Shown: positions 43,326 to 58,300 of the stretch, in pieces | Numbering within the stretch: position 1 is the first letter of the stretch | How the letters are laid out: the number at the start of each line of letters is the position of its first letter | Program-made: the position numbers and the translations under genes | Notes under the pieces: model-generated | Seen by the model: the letters and a program-made list of their open reading frames with translations, nothing else | Told to the model about the DNA's origin: nothing | Database searches by the model: none | Origin: Loripinus fragilis | Taxonomy: Eukaryota; Mollusca; Bivalvia; Lucinida; Lucinidae | Direction of reading: 5' to 3' | Assembly: GCA_964019695.1 (NCBI GenBank) | Contig: OZ026516.1 | Span: forward strand, 77,951,018 to 78,015,017 | Length of the DNA stretch: 64,000 bases

Positions 43326-46300
43326 AATGAGTTCGATGAGTTGGATGAGTTGAGCTGTTCGATGAGGTGGGTAAGTTGGATGAGTTGAGGATGAGTTCGA
43401 TGAGTTCGCTAAGTTGGACTGTAAGTTCGATGAGTTGGCTAAGTTGGAATGTAAGTTCGATGAGTTGGCTAAGTTGGAATGTAAGTTCGATGAGTTCGAT
43501 GAGTTGGATAAGTTGGACTGTAGGTTCGATGAGTTGGCTAAGTTAAGGATGAGTTCGATGAGTTGGATAAGTTGTACTGAAAGTTCGATGAGTTGGCTAA
43601 GTTGGAATGTAAGTTCGATGAGTTGGATAAGTTGACGATGAGTTGGATAAGTTGTACTGTAAGTTGGATGAGTTGGCTAAGTTGTACTGTAAGTTCGATG
43701 AGTTGGCTAAGTTGAGGATGAGTTCGATAAGTTGGGTAAGTTGTACTGTAAGTTGGATGAGTTGGCTAAGTTGAGGATGAGTTCGATGAGTTGGATAAGT
43801 TGTACTGTAAGTTGGATGAGTTGGCTAAGTTGTACTGTAAGTTCCATGAGTTGGCTAAGTTGTACTGTAAGTTCGATGAGTTGGCTAAGTTGAGGATGAG
43901 TTCGATAAGTTGGGTAAAGTGTACTGTAAGTTGGATGAGTTGGCTAAGTTGTACTGTAAGTTCGATGAGTTGGCTAAGTTGAGGATGAGTTCGATAAGTT
44001 GGGTAAGTTGGACTGTAAGTTCGATGAGTCAGATAAGTTGGAATGTAAGTTCGATAAGTTGGCTAAGTTGGAATGTAATTTCGATGAGTTGGATAAGTTG
44101 TACTGTAAGTTTGATGAGTTGGCTAAGTTGAGGATGAGTTCGATGAGTTGGATAAGTTATACTGTACGTTGGATGAGTTGGCTAAGTTGGAATGTAAGTT
44201 CGATGAGTTGGATAAGTTGAGGATGAGTTGGATAAGTTGTACTGTAAGTTGGATGAGTTGGCTAAGTTGAGGATAAGTTCGATGAGTTGGGTAAGCTGTA
44301 CTGTAAGTTGGATGAGTTGGCTAAGTTGAGGATGAGTTCGCTGAGTTGGATAAGTTGTACTGTAAGTTGGATGAGTTGGATAGGTTGAGGATGAGTTCGA
44401 TGAGTTGGCTAAGTTGTACTGTAAGTTTGATGAGTTGGCTAAGTTGTGGATGAGTTTGATGAGTTTGATAAGTTGTACTGTAAGTTGCATGAGTTGGCTA
44501 AGTTGGAATGTTAGTTCGATGAGTTGGATAAGTTGAGGATGAGTTCGATGAGTTGGATAAGTTGTACTGTAAGTTGGATGAGTTGGCTAAATTGTACTGT
44601 AAGTTCGATGAGTTGGCTAAGTTGTACTGTAAGTTCGATGAGTTAGATAAGTTGGAATGTAAGTTCGATGAGTTGGCTAAGTTGGAATGTAAGTTCGATG
44701 AGTTGGATAAGTTGAGGATGAGTTCGATGAGTTGGATAAGTTGGACAGTAAGTTGGATGAGTTGAATAAGTTGTACTGTAAGTTCGATGAGTTGGCTAAG
44801 TTAAGGATGAGTTCGATGAGTTGGATAAGTTGTACTGTAAGTTGGATGAGTTGGCTAAGTTGTACTGTAAGTTCGATGAGTTGGCTAAGTTGAGGATGAG
44901 TTTGATGAGTTGGGTAAGTTGTACTGTAAGTTGGATGAGTTGGCTAAGTTGTACTGTAAGTTCGATGAGTTGGCTAAGTTGAGGATGAGTTCGATAAGTT
45001 GGGTAAGTTGTACTGTAAGTTTGATGAGTTGGCTAAGTTGAGGATCAGTTCCATGAGTTGGATAAGTTGTACTGTAAGGTGGATGAGTTGGCTAAGTTGT
45101 ACTGTAAGTTGGATGAGTTGGCTAAATTGTACTGTAAGTTCGATGAGTTGGCTAAGTTGAGGATGAGTTCGATAAGTTGGGTAAGTTGTACTGTAAGTTG
45201 GGTGAGTTGGCTAAGTTGGAATGTAAGTTCGATGAGTTGGCTAAGTTGGAATGTAAGTTCGATGAGTTGGATAAGTTGTACTGTAAGTTCGATGAGTTGG
45301 CTAAGTTGAGGATGAGTTCGATGAGTTGGCTAAGTTGTACTGTAAGTTGGATGAGTTGGCTAAGTTGGAATGTAAGTTCGATGAGTTGGATAAGTTGAAG
45401 ATGAGTTGGATAAGTTGTACTGTAAGTTGGATGAGTTGGCTAAGTTGTAATGTAAGTTGGATGAGTTGGATAAGTTGAGGATGAGTTCGATAAGTTGGGT
45501 AAGTTGTACTGTAAGTTGGATGAGTTGGCTAAGTTGAGGATGAGTTCGATGAGTTGGATAAGTTGTACTGTAAGTTGGATGAGTTGGCTAAGTTGTACTG
45601 TAAGTTGGATGAGTTGGCTAAGTTGTACTGTAAGTTTGATGAGTTGGCTAAGTTGAGGATGAGTTCGATAAGTTGGGTAAGTTGTACTGTAAGTTGGGTG
45701 AGTTGGCTAAGTTGGAATGTAAGTTCGATGAGTTGGATAAGTTGTACTGTAAGTTCGATGAGTTGGCTAAGTTGAGGATGAGTTCGATGAGTTGGCTAAG
45801 TTGTACTGTAAGTTGGATGAGTTGGCTAAGTTGGAATGTAAGTTCGATGAGTTGGATAAGTTGACGATGAGTTGGATAAGTTGTACTGTAAGTTGGATGA
45901 GTTGGCTCAGTTGTACTGTAAGTTCGATGAGTTGGCTAAGTTGAGGATGAGTTCGATAAGTTGGGAAAGTTGTACTGTAAGTTGGATGAGTTGGCTAAGT
46001 TGAGGATGAGTTCGATGAGTTGGATAAGTTGTACTGTAAGTTGGATGAGTTGGCTAAGTTGTACTGTAAGTTCGATGAGTTGGCTAAGTTGTACTGTAAG
46101 TTCGATGAGTTGGCTAAGTTGAGGATGAGTTCGATAAGTTGGGTAAGTTGTACTGTAAGTTCGATGAGTTAGATAAGTTTGAATGTAAGTTCGATGAGTT
46201 GGCTAAGTTGGAATGTAAGTTCGATGAGTTGGATAAGTTGAGGATGAGTTCGATGAGTTGGATAAGTTGGACGGTAAGTTGGATGAGTTGGATAAGTTGT

Positions 46301-49300
46301 AATATAAGTTCGATGAGTTGGCTAAGTTAAGGATGAGTTTGATGAGTTGGATAAGTTGTACTGTAAGTTGGATGAGTTGGCTAAGTTGTAATGTAAGTTC
46401 GATGAGTTGGCTAAGTTGAGGATGAGTTGGGTAAGTTGTACTGTAAGTTGGATGAGTTGGCTAAGTTGTACTGTAAGTTTGATGAGTTGGCTAAGTTGAG
46501 GATGAGTTCGATAAGTTGGGTAAGTTGTACTGTAAGTTCGATGAGTTGGCTATGTTGAGGATGAGTTCGATGAGTTGGATAAGTTGTACTGTAAGTTGGA
46601 TGAGTTGGCTTAGTTGTACTGTAAGTTTGATGAGTTGGATAAGTTGTACTGTAAGTTCGATGAGTTGGCTAAGTTGAGGATGAGTTCGATAAGTTGGGTA
46701 AGTTGGAATGTAAGTTCGATGAGTTGGCTAAGTTGGAATGTAAGTTCGATGAGTTGGATAAGTTGTACTGTAAGTTCGATGAGTTGGCTAAGTTGTACTG
46801 TAAGTTCGATGAGTTGGATAAGTTGAGGATGAGTTCGATGAGTTGGCTAAGTTGTACTGTAAGTTCGATGAGTTGGCTAAGTTGAGGATGAGTTCGATGA
46901 GTTGGATAAGTTGTACTGTAAGTTAGATAAGTTGGCTAAGTTGAGGATGAGTTCGATGAGTTGAATAAGTTGAGGATGAGTTCGATAAGTCGGGTAAGTT
47001 GGAATATAAGTTCGATGAGTTGGCTAAGTTGAGGATGAGTTCGATAAGTTGGGTAAGTTGTACTGTAAGTTGGGTGAGTTGGCTAAGTTGGAATGTAAGT
47101 TCGATGAGTTGGATAAGTTGTACTGTAAGTTCGATGAGTTGGCTAATTTGAGGATGAGTTCGATAAGTTGGGTAAGTTGTACTGTAAGTTGGAGGAGTTG
47201 GCTAAGTTGAGGATGAGTTCGATGAGTTGGATAAGTTGTACTGTAAGTTGGATGAGTTGGCTAAGTTGTACTGTAAGTTCGATGAGTTGGCTAAGTTGAG
47301 GATGAGTTCGATGAGTTGGATAAGTTGTATTGTAAGTTAGATAAGTTGGCTAAGTTGAGGATGAGTTCGATGAGTTGGATAAGTTGAGGATGAGTTCGAT
47401 AAGTTGGGTAAGTTGGAATATAAGTTTGATGAGTTGGCTAAGTTGGAATGTAAGTTCGATGAGTTGGATAAGTTGTACTGTAAGTTCGATGAGTTGGCTA
47501 AGTTAAGGATGAGTTCGATGAGTTGGCTAAGTTGTACTGTAAGTTGGATGAGTTGGCTAAGTTGGAATGTAAGTTCGATGAGTTGGATAAGTTGAAGATG
47601 AGTTGGATAAGTTGTACTGTAAGTTGGATGAGTTGGCTAAGTTGTAATGTAAGTTGGATGAGTTGGATAAGTTGAGGATGAGTTCGATAAGTTGGGTAAG
47701 TTGTACTGTAAGTTGGATGAGTTGGCTAAGTTGAGGATGAGTTCGATGAGTTGGATAAGTTGTACTGTAAGTTGGATGAGTTGGCTAAGTTGTACTGTAA
47801 GTTGGATGAGTTGGCTAAGTTGTACTGTAAGTTTGATGAGTTGGCTAAGTTGAGGATGAGTTCGATAAGTTGGGTAAGTTGTACTGTAAGTTGGGTGAGT
47901 TGGCTAAGTTGGAATGTAAGTTCGATGAGTTGGATAAGTTGTACTGTAAGTTCGATGAGTTGGCTCAGTTGAGGATGAGTTCGATGAGTTGGCTAAGTTG
48001 TACTGTAAGTTGGATGAGTTGGCTAAGTTGGAATGTAAGTTCGATGAGTTGGATAAGTTGAGGATGAGTTGGATAAGTTGTACTGTAAGTTGTACTGTAA
48101 GTTGGATGAGTTGGCTTAGTTGTACTGTAGTTTTGATGAGTTGGATAAGTTGTACTGTAAGTTCGATGAGTTGGCTAAGTTGAGGATGAGTTCGATGAGT
48201 TGGACGGTAAGTTGGATGAGTTGAATAAGTTGAGGATGAGTTCGATGAGTTGGATAAGTTGTACTGTAAGTTGGATGAGTTGGCTAAGTTGAGGATGAGT
48301 TCGATGAGTTGGATAAGTTGTACTGTAAGTTGGATGAATTGGCTAAGTTGTACTGTAAGTTCGATGAGTTGGCTAAGTTGAGGATGAGTTCGATGAGTTG
48401 GATAAGTTGTATTGTAAGTTAGATAAGTTGGCTAAGTTGAGGATGAAATCGATGAGTTGGATAAGTTGAGGATGAGTTCGATAAGTTGGGTAAGTTGGAA
48501 TATAAGTTTGATGAGTTGGCTAAGTTGGAATGTAAGTTCGATGAGTTGGATAAGTTGTACTGTAAGTTCGATGAGTTGGCTAAGTTGAGGATGAGTTCGA
48601 TGAGTTGGCTAAGTTGTACTGTAAGTTGGATGAGTTGGCTAAGTTGGAATGTAAGTTCGATGAGTTGGATAAGTTGAAGATGAGTTGGATAAGTTGTACT
48701 GTAAGTTGGATGAGTTGGCTAAGTTGTAATGTAAGTTGGATGAGTTGGATAAGTTGAGGATGAGTTCGATAAGTTGGGTAAGTTGTACTGTAAGTTGGAT
48801 GAGTTGGCTAAGTTGAGGATGAGTTCGATGAGTTGGATAAGTTGTACTGTAAGTTGGATGAGTTGGCTAAGTTGTACTGTAAGTTGGATGAGTTGGCTAA
48901 GTTGTACTGTAAGTTTGATGAGTTGGCTAAGTTGAGGATGAGTTCGATAAGTTGGGTAAGTTGTACTGTAAGTTGGGTGAGTTGGCTAAGTTGGAATGTA
49001 AGTTCGATGAGTTGGATAAGTTGTACTGTAAGTTCGATGAGTTGGCTCAGTTGAGGATGAGTTCGATGAGTTGGCTAAGTTGTACTGTAAGTTGGATGAG
49101 TTGGCTAAGTTGGAATGTAAGTTCGATGAGTTGGATAAGTTGAGGATGAGTTGGATAAGTTGTACTGTAAGTTGTACTGTAAGTTGGATGAGTTGGCTTA
49201 GTTGTACTGTAGTTTTGATGAGTTGGATAAGTTGTACTGTAAGTTCGATGAGTTGGCTAAGTTGAGGATGAGTTCGATGAGTTGGACGGTAAGTTGGATG

Positions 49301-52300
49301 AGTTGAATAAGTTGAGGATGAGTTCGATGAGTTGGATAAGTTGTACTGTAAGTTGGATGAGTTGGATAAGTTGAGGATGAGTTCGATGAGTTGGCTAAGT
49401 CGTACTGTAAGTTTGATGAGTTGGCTTAGTTGGAATGTACGTTCGATGAGTTGGCTAAGTTGAGGATGAGTTCGATGAGTTGGATAAGTTGTACTGTAAG
49501 TTGGATGAGTTGGCTAAGTTGTAATGTAAGTTCGATGAGTTGGCTAAGTTGAGGATGAGTTGGGTAAGTTGTACTGTAAGTTGGATGAGTTGGCTAAGTT
49601 GTACTGTAAGTTTGATGAGTTGGCTAAGTTGAGGATGAGTTCGATAAGTTGGGTAAGTTGTACTGTAAGTTCGATGAGTTGGCTATGTTGAGGATGAGTT
49701 CGATGAGTTGGATAAGTTGTACTGTAAGTTGGATGAGTTGGCTTAGTTGTACTGTAAGTTTGATGAGTTGGATAAGTTGTACTGTAAGTTCGATGAGTTG
49801 GCTAAGTTGAGGATGAGTTCGATAAGTTGGGTAAGTTGGAATGTAAGTTCGATGAGTTGGCTAAGTTGGAATGTAAGTTCGATGAGTTGGATAAGTTGTA
49901 CTGTAAGTTCGATGAGTTGGCTAAGTTGTACTGTAAGTTCGATGAGTTGGATAAGTTGAGGATGAGTTCGATGAGTTGGCTAAGTTGTACTGTAAGTTCG
50001 ATGAGTTGGCTAAGTTGAGGATGAGTTCGATGAGTTGGATAAGTTGTACTGTAAGTTAGATAAGTTGGCTAAGTTGAGGATGAGTTCGATGAGTTGAATA
50101 AGTTGAGGATGAGTTCGATAAGTCGGGTAAGTTGGAATATAAGTTCGATGAGTTGGCTAAGTTGAGGATGAGTTCGATAAGTTGGGTAAGTTGTACTGTA
50201 AGTTGGGTGAGTTGGCTAAGTTGGAATGTAAGTTCGATGAGTTGGATAAGTTGTACTGTAAGTTCGATGAGTTGGCTAATTTGAGGATGAGTTCGATAAG
50301 TTGGGTAAGTTGTACTGTAAGTTGGAGGAGTTGGCTAAGTTGAGGATGAGTTCGATGAGTTGGATAAGTTGTACTGTAAGTTGGATGAGTTGGCTAAGTT
50401 GTACTGTAAGTTCGATGAGTTGGCTAAGTTGAGGATGAGTTCGATGAGTTGGATAAGTTGTATTGTAAGTTAGATAAGTTGGCTAAGTTGAGGATGAGTT
50501 CGATGAGTTGGATAAGTTGAGGATGAGTTCGATAAGTTGGGTAAGTTGGAATATAAGTTTGATGAGTTGGCTAAGTTGGAATGTAAGTTCGATGAGTTGG
50601 ATAAGTTGTACTGTAAGTTCGATGAGTTGGCTAAGTTAAGGATGAGTTCGATGAGTTGGCTAAGTTGTACTGTAAGTTGGATGAGTTGGCTAAGTTGGAA
50701 TGTAAGTTCGATGAGTTGGATAAGTTGAAGATGAGTTGGATAAGTTGTACTGTAAGTTGGATGAGTTGGCTAAGTTGTAATGTAAGTTGGATGAGTTGGA
50801 TAAGTTGAGGATGAGTTCGATAAGTTGGGTAAGTTGTACTGTAAGTTGGATGAGTTGGCTAAGTTGAGGATGAGTTCGATGAGTTGGATAAGTTGTACTG
50901 TAAGTTGGATGAGTTGGCTAAGTTGTACTGTAAGTTGGATGAGTTGGCTAAGTTGTACTGTAAGTTTGATGAGTTGGCTAAGTTGAGGATGAGTTCGATA
51001 AGTTGGGTAAGTTGTACTGTAAGTTGGGTGAGTTGGCTAAGTTGGAATGTAAGTTCGATGAGTTGGATAAGTTGTACTGTAAGTTCGATGAGTTGGCTCA
51101 GTTGAGGATGAGTTCGATGAGTTGGCTAAGTTGTACTGTAAGTTGGATGAGTTGGCTAAGTTGGAATGTAAGTTCGATGAGTTGGATAAGTTGAGGATGA
51201 GTTGGATAAGTTGTACTGTAAGTTGTACTGTAAGTTGGATGAGTTGGCTTAGTTGTACTGTAGTTTTGATGAGTTGGATAAGTTGTACTGTAAGTTCGAT
51301 GAGTTGGCTAAGTTGAGGATGAGTTCGATGAGTTGGACGGTAAGTTGGATGAGTTGAATAAGTTGAGGATGAGTTCGATGAGTTGGATAAGTTGTACTGT
51401 AAGTTGGATGAGTTGGCTAAGTTGAGGATGAGTTCGATGAGTTGGATAAGTTGTACTGTAAGTTGGATGAATTGGCTAAGTTGTACTGTAAGTTCGATGA
51501 GTTGGCTAAGTTGAGGATGAGTTCGATGAGTTGGATAAGTTGTATTGTAAGTTAGATAAGTTGGCTAAGTTGAGGATGAAATCGATGAGTTGGATAAGTT
51601 GAGGATGAGTTCGATAAGTTGGGTAAGTTGGAATATAAGTTTGATGAGTTGGCTAAGTTGGAATGTAAGTTCGATGAGTTGGATAAGTTGTACTGTAAGT
51701 TCGATGAGTTGGCTAAGTTGAGGATGAGTTCGATGAGTTGGCTAAGTTGTACTGTAAGTTGGATGAGTTGGCTAAGTTGGAATGTAAGTTCGATGAGTTG
51801 GATAAGTTGAAGATGAGTTGGATAAGTTGTACTGTAAGTTGGATGAGTTGGCTAAGTTGTAATGTAAGTTGGATGAGTTGGATAAGTTGAGGATGAGTTC
51901 GATAAGTTGGGTAAGTTGTACTGTAAGTTGGATGAGTTGGCTAAGTTGAGGATGAGTTCGATGAGTTGGATAAGTTGTACTGTAAGTTGGATGAGTTGGC
52001 TAAGTTGTACTGTAAGTTGGATGAGTTGGCTAAGTTGTACTGTAAGTTTGATGAGTTGGCTAAGTTGAGGATGAGTTCGATAAGTTGGGTAAGTTGTACT
52101 GTAAGTTGGGTGAGTTGGCTAAGTTGGAATGTAAGTTCGATGAGTTGGATAAGTTGTACTGTAAGTTCGATGAGTTGGCTCAGTTGAGGATGAGTTCGAT
52201 GAGTTGGCTAAGTTGTACTGTAAGTTGGATGAGTTGGCTAAGTTGGAATGTAAGTTCGATGAGTTGGATAAGTTGAGGATGAGTTGGATAAGTTGTACTG

Positions 52301-55300
52301 TAAGTTGTACTGTAAGTTGGATGAGTTGGCTTAGTTGTACTGTAGTTTTGATGAGTTGGATAAGTTGTACTGTAAGTTCGATGAGTTGGCTAAGTTGAGG
52401 ATGAGTTCGATGAGTTGGACGGTAAGTTGGATGAGTTGAATAAGTTGAGGATGAGTTCGATGAGTTGGATAAGTTGTACTGTAAGTTGGATGAGTTGGAT
52501 AAGTTGAGGATGAGTTCGATGAGTTGGCTAAGTCGTACTGTAAGTTTGATGAGTTGGCTTAGTTGGAATGTACGTTCGATGAGTTGGCTAAGTTGAGGAT
52601 GAGTTCGATGAGTTGGATAAGTTGTACTGTAAGTTGGATGAGTTGGCTAAGTTGTACTGTAAGTTCGATGAGTTGGCTAAGTTGAGGATGAGTTCGATGA
52701 GTTGGATAAGTTGGACGGTAAGTTGGATGAGTTGGATAAGTTGAGGATGAGTTCGATGAGTTGGATAAGTTGTACTGTAAGTTGGATGAGTTGGATAAGT
52801 TGAGGATGAGTTCGATGAGTTGGCTAAGTTGTACTGTAAGTTTGATGAGTTGGCTAAGTTGAGGATGAGTTCGATAAGTTGGATAAGTTGTACTGTAAGT
52901 TGGATGAGTTGGATAAGTTGTACTGTAAGTTGGATGAGTTGGCTAAGTTGTACTGTAAGTTCGATGAGTTGGCTAAGTTGAGGATGAGTTCGATAAGTTG
53001 GGTAAGTTGTACTGTAAGTTGGATGAGTTGGCTAAGTTGGAATGTAAGTTCGATGAGTTGGATAAGTTGTACTGTAAGTTCGATGAGTTGGCTAAGTTGT
53101 ACTGTAAGTTCGATGAGTTGGATAAGTTGAGGATGAGTTCGATGAGTTGGCTAAGTTGTACTGTAAGTTGGATGATTTGGCTAAGTTGGAATGTAAGTTC
53201 GATGGGTTGGATAAGTTGAGGATGAGTTGGATAAGTTGTACTGTAAGTTGGATGAGTTGGCTCAGTTGTACTGTAAGTTCGATGAGTTGGCTAAGTTGAG
53301 GATGAGTTCGATAAGTTGGGTAAGTTGTACTGTAAGTTGGATGAGTTGGCTAAGTTGAAGATGAGTTCGATGAGTTGGATAAGTTGTACTGTAAGTTGGA
53401 TGAGTTGGCTAAGTTGTACTGTAAGTTGGATGAGTTGGCTAAGTTGTACTGTAAGTTCGATGAGTTGGCTAAGTTGAGGATGAGTTCGATAAGTTGGGTA
53501 AGTTGGACTGTAAGTTCGATGAGTCAGATAAGTTGGAATGTAAGTTCGATAAGTTGGCTAAGTTGGAATGTAAGTTCGATGAGTTGGATAAGTTGCACTG
53601 TAAGTTCGATGAGTTGGCTAAGTTGGAATGTAAGTTCGATGAGTTGGATAAGTTGTACTGTAAGTTCGATGAGTTGGCTAAGTTGTACTGTAAGTTCGAT
53701 GAGTTGGATAAGTTGAGGATGAGTTCGATGAGTTGGCTAAGTTGTACTGTAAGTTCGATGAGTTGGCTTAGTTGAGGATGAGTTCGATGAGTTGAATAAG
53801 TTGAGGATGAGTTCGATAAGTCGGGTAAGTTGGAATATAAGTTCGATGAGTTGGCTAAGTTGAGGATGAGTTCGATAAGTTGGGTAAGTTGTACTGTAAG
53901 TTGGGTGAGTTGGCTAAGTTGGAATGTAAGTTCGATGAGTTGGATAAGTTGTACTGTAAGTTCGATGAGTTGGCTAATTTGAGGATGAGTTCGATAAGTT
54001 GGGTAAGTTGTACTGTAAGTTGGAGGAGTTGGCTAAGTTGAGGATGAGTTCGATGAGTTGGATAAGTTGTACTGTAAGTTGGATGAGTTGGCTAAGTTGT
54101 ACTGTAAGTTCGATGAGTTGGCTAAGTTGAGGATGAGTTCGATGAGTTGGATAAGTTGTACTGTAAGTTAGATAAGTTGGCTAAGTTGAGGATGAGTTCG
54201 ATGAGTTGAATAAGTTGAGGATGAGTTCGATAAGTCGGGTAAGTTGGAATATAAGTTCGATGAGTTGGCTAAGTTGAGGATGAGTTCGATAAGTTGGGTA
54301 AGTTGTACTGTAAGTTGGGTGAGTTGGCTAAGTTGGAATGTAAGTTCGATGAGTTGGATAAGTTGTACTGTAAGTTCGATGAGTTGGCTAATTTGAGGAT
54401 GAGTTCGATAAGTTGGGTAAGTTGTACTGTAAGTTGGAGGAGTTGGCTAAGTTGAGGATGAGTTCGATGAGTTGGATAAGTTGTACTGTAAGTTGGATGA
54501 GTTGGCTAAGTTGTACTGTAAGTTCGATGAGTTGGCTAAGTTGAGGATGAGTTCGATGAGTTGGATAAGTTGTACTGTAAGTTAGATAAGTTGGCTAAGT
54601 TGAGGATGAGTTCGATGAGTTGGATAAGTTGAGGATGAGTTCGATAAGTTGGGTAAGTTGGAATATAAGTTCGATGAGTTGGCTAAGTTGGAATGTAAGT
54701 TCGATGAGTTGGATAAGTTGTACTGTAAGTTCGATGAGTTGGCTAAGTTGAGGATGAGTTCGATGAGTTGGCTAAGTTGTACTGTAAGTTCGATGAGTTG
54801 GCTAAGTTGGAATGTAAGTTCGATGAGTTTGATAAGTTGAAGATGAGTTGGATAAGTTGTACTGTAAGTTGGATGAGTTGGCTAAGTTGTAATGTAAGTT
54901 GGATGAGTTGGATAAGTTGAGGATGAGTTCGATAAGTTGGGTAAGTTGTACTGTAAGTTGGATGAGTTGGCTAAGTTGAGGATGAGTTCGATGAGTTGGA
55001 TAAGTTGTACTGTAAGTTGGATGAGTTGGCTAAGTTGTACTGTAAGTTGGATGAGTTGGCTAAGTTGAGGATGAGTTCGATAAGTTGGGTAAGTTGTACT
55101 GTAAGTTGGGTGAGTTGGCTAAGTTGGAATGTAAGTTCGATGAGTTGGATAAGTTGTACTGTAAGTTCGATGAGTTGGCTAAGTTGAGGATGAGTTCGAT
55201 GAGTTGGCTAAGTTGTACTGTAAGTTGGATGAGTTGGCTAAGTTGGAATGTAAGTTCGATGAGTTGGATAAGTTGAGGATGAGTTGGATAAGTTGTACTG

Positions 55301-58300
55301 TAAGTTGTACTGTAAGTTGGATCAGTTGGCTTAGTTGTACTGTAAGTTTGATGAGTTGGATAAGTTGTACTGTAAGTTCGATGAGTTGGCTAAGTTGAGG
55401 ATGAGTTCGATGAGTTGGACGGTAAGTTGGATGAGTTGAATAAGTTGAGGATGAGTTCGATGAGTTGGATAAGTTGTACTGTAAGTTGGATGAATTGGAT
55501 AAGTTGAGGATGAGTTCGATGAGTTGGCTAAGTTGTACTGTAAGTTTGATGAGTTGGCTTAGTTGGAATGTACGTTCGATGAGTTGGCTAAGTTGAGGAT
55601 GAGTTCGATGAGTTGGATAAGTTGTACTGTAAGTTGGATGAGTTGGCTAAGTTGTACTGTAAGTTCGATGAGTTGGCTAAGTTGAGGATGAGTTCGATGA
55701 GTTGGATAAGTTGGACGGTAAGTTGGATGAGTTGGATAAGTTGAGGATGAGTTTGATGAGTTGGATAAGTTGTACTGTAAGTTGGATGAGTTGGATAAGT
55801 TGAGGATGAGTTAGATGAGTTGGCTAAGTTGTACTGTAAGTTTGTTGAGTTGGCTAAGTTGAGGATGAGTTCGATAAGTTGGATAAGTTGTACTGTAAGT
55901 TGGATGAGTTGGATAAGTTGTACTGTAAGTTGGATGAGTTGGCTAAGTTGTACTGTAAGTTCGATGAGTTGGCTAAGTTGAGGATGAGTTCGATAAGTTG
56001 GGTAAGTTGTACTGTAAGTTGGATGAGTTGGCTAAGTTGGAATGTAAGTTCGATGAGTTGGATAAGCTGTACTGTAAGTTCGATGAGTTGGCTAAGTTGT
56101 ACTGTAAGTTCGATGAGTTGGATAAGTTGAGGATGAGTTCGATGAGTTGGCTAAGTTGTACTGTAAGTTGGATGATTTGGCTAAGTTGGAATGTAAGTTC
56201 GATGGGTTGGATAAGTTGAGGATGAGTTGGATAAGTTGAACTGTAAGTTGGATGAGTTGGCTCAGTTGTACTGTAAGTTCGATGAGTTGGCTAAGTTGAG
56301 GATGAGTTCGATAAGTTGGGTAAGTTGTACTGTAAGTTGGATGAGTTGGCTAAGTTGAAGATGAGTTCGATGAGTTGGATAAGTTGTACTGTAAGTTGGA
56401 TGAGTTGGCTAAGTTGTACTGTAAGTTGGATGAGTTGGCTAAGTTGTACTGTAAGTTCGATGAGTTGGCTAAGTTGAGGATGAGTTCGATAAGTTGGGTA
56501 AGTTGGACTGTAAGTTCGATGAGTCAGATAAGTTGGAATGTAAGTTCGATAAGTTGGCTAAGTTGGAATGTAAGTTCGATGAGTTGGATAAGTTGTACTG
56601 TAAGTTTGATGAGTTGGCTAAGTTGAGGATGAGTTCGATAAGTTGGGTAAGTTTTACTGTAAGTTGGATGAGTTGGCTAAGTTGTACTGTAAGTTGGATG
56701 AGTTGGCTAAGTTGAGGATGAGTTCGATGAGTTGGATAAGTTGTACTGTAATTTCGATGAGTTGGCTAAGTTGGAATGTAAGTTTGATGAGTTGGATAAG
56801 TTGAGGATGAGTTTGATGAGTTGGATAAGTTGTACTGTAAGTTGGATTAGTTGGCTAGGTTGTACTGTAAGTTCGATGAGTTTGCTAAGTTGAGGATGAG
56901 TTCGATTAGTTGGGTAAGTTGTACTGTAAGTTCGATGAGTTAGATAAGTTGGAATGTAAGTTCGATGAGTTGGCTTAGTTGGAATGTAAGTTCGATGAGT
57001 TGGATAAGTTGAGGATGAGTTCGATGAGTTGGATAAGTTGGACGGTAAGTTGGATGAGTTGGATAAGTTGAGGATGAGTTCGATGAGTTGGATAAGTTGT
57101 ACTGTAAGTTGGATGAGTTGGATAAGTTGAGGATGAGTTCGATGAGTTGGCTAAGTTGTACTGTAAGTTTGATGAGTTGGCTAAGTTGAGAATGAGTTTG
57201 ATGAGTTGGATAAGTTGTACTGTAAGTTGGAGGATTTGGCGAAGTTGGAATGTAAGTTCGATGAGTTGGATAAGTTGAGGATGAGTTTGATGAGTTGGAT
57301 AAGTTGTACTGTAAGTTGGATGAGTTGGCTAAGTTGTACTGTAAGTTCGATGGATGGCTAAGTTGAGGATGAGTTCGATAAGTTGGGTAAGTTGTACTGT
57401 AAGTTCGATGAGTTAGATAAGTTGGAATGTAAGTTCGATGAGTTGGCTAATTTGGAATGTAAGTTCGATGAGTTGGATAAGTTGAGGATGAGTTCGATGA
57501 GTTGGATAAGTTGGACAGTAAGTTGGATGAGTTGGATAAGTTGTACTGTAAGTTCGATGAGTTGGCTAAGTTAAGGATGAGTTCGATGAGTTGGATAAGA
57601 TGTTCTGTAAGTTGGATGAGTTGGCTAAGTTGTACTGTAAGTTCGATGAGTTGGCTAAGTTGAGGATGAGTTTGATGAGTTGGGTAAGTTGTACTGTAAG
57701 TTGGATGAGTTGGCTAAGTTGTACTGTAAGTTCGATGAGTTGGCTAAGTTGAGGATGAGTTCGATAAGTTGGGTAAGTTGTACTGTAAGTTGGATGAGTT
57801 GGCTAAGTTGAGGATGAGTTCGATGAGTTGGATAAGTTGTACAGTAAGGTGGATGAGTAGTCTAAGTTGTACTGTAAGTTGGATGAGTTTGCTAAATTGT
57901 ACTGTAAGTTCGATGAGTTGGCTAAGTTGAGGATGAGTTCGATAAGTTGGGTAAGTTGTACTGTAAGTTGGGTGAGTGGCTAAGTTGAATTGTAAGTTCG
58001 ATGAGTTGGATAAGTTGTACTGTAAGTTCGATGAGTTGGCTAAGTTGAGGATGAGTTCGATGAGTTGGCTAAGTTGTACTGTAAGTTGGATGAGTTGGCT
58101 AAGTTGGAATGTACGTTCGATGAGTTGGATAAGTTGAGGATGAGTTGGATAAGTTGTACTGTAAGTTGGATGAGTTGGCTAAGTTGTACTGTAAGTTCGA
58201 TGAGTTGGCTAAGTTGAGGATGAGTTTGATAAGTTGGGTAAGTTGTACTGTAAGTTGGATGAGTTGGCTAAGTTGAGGATGAGTTTGATAAGTTGGGTAA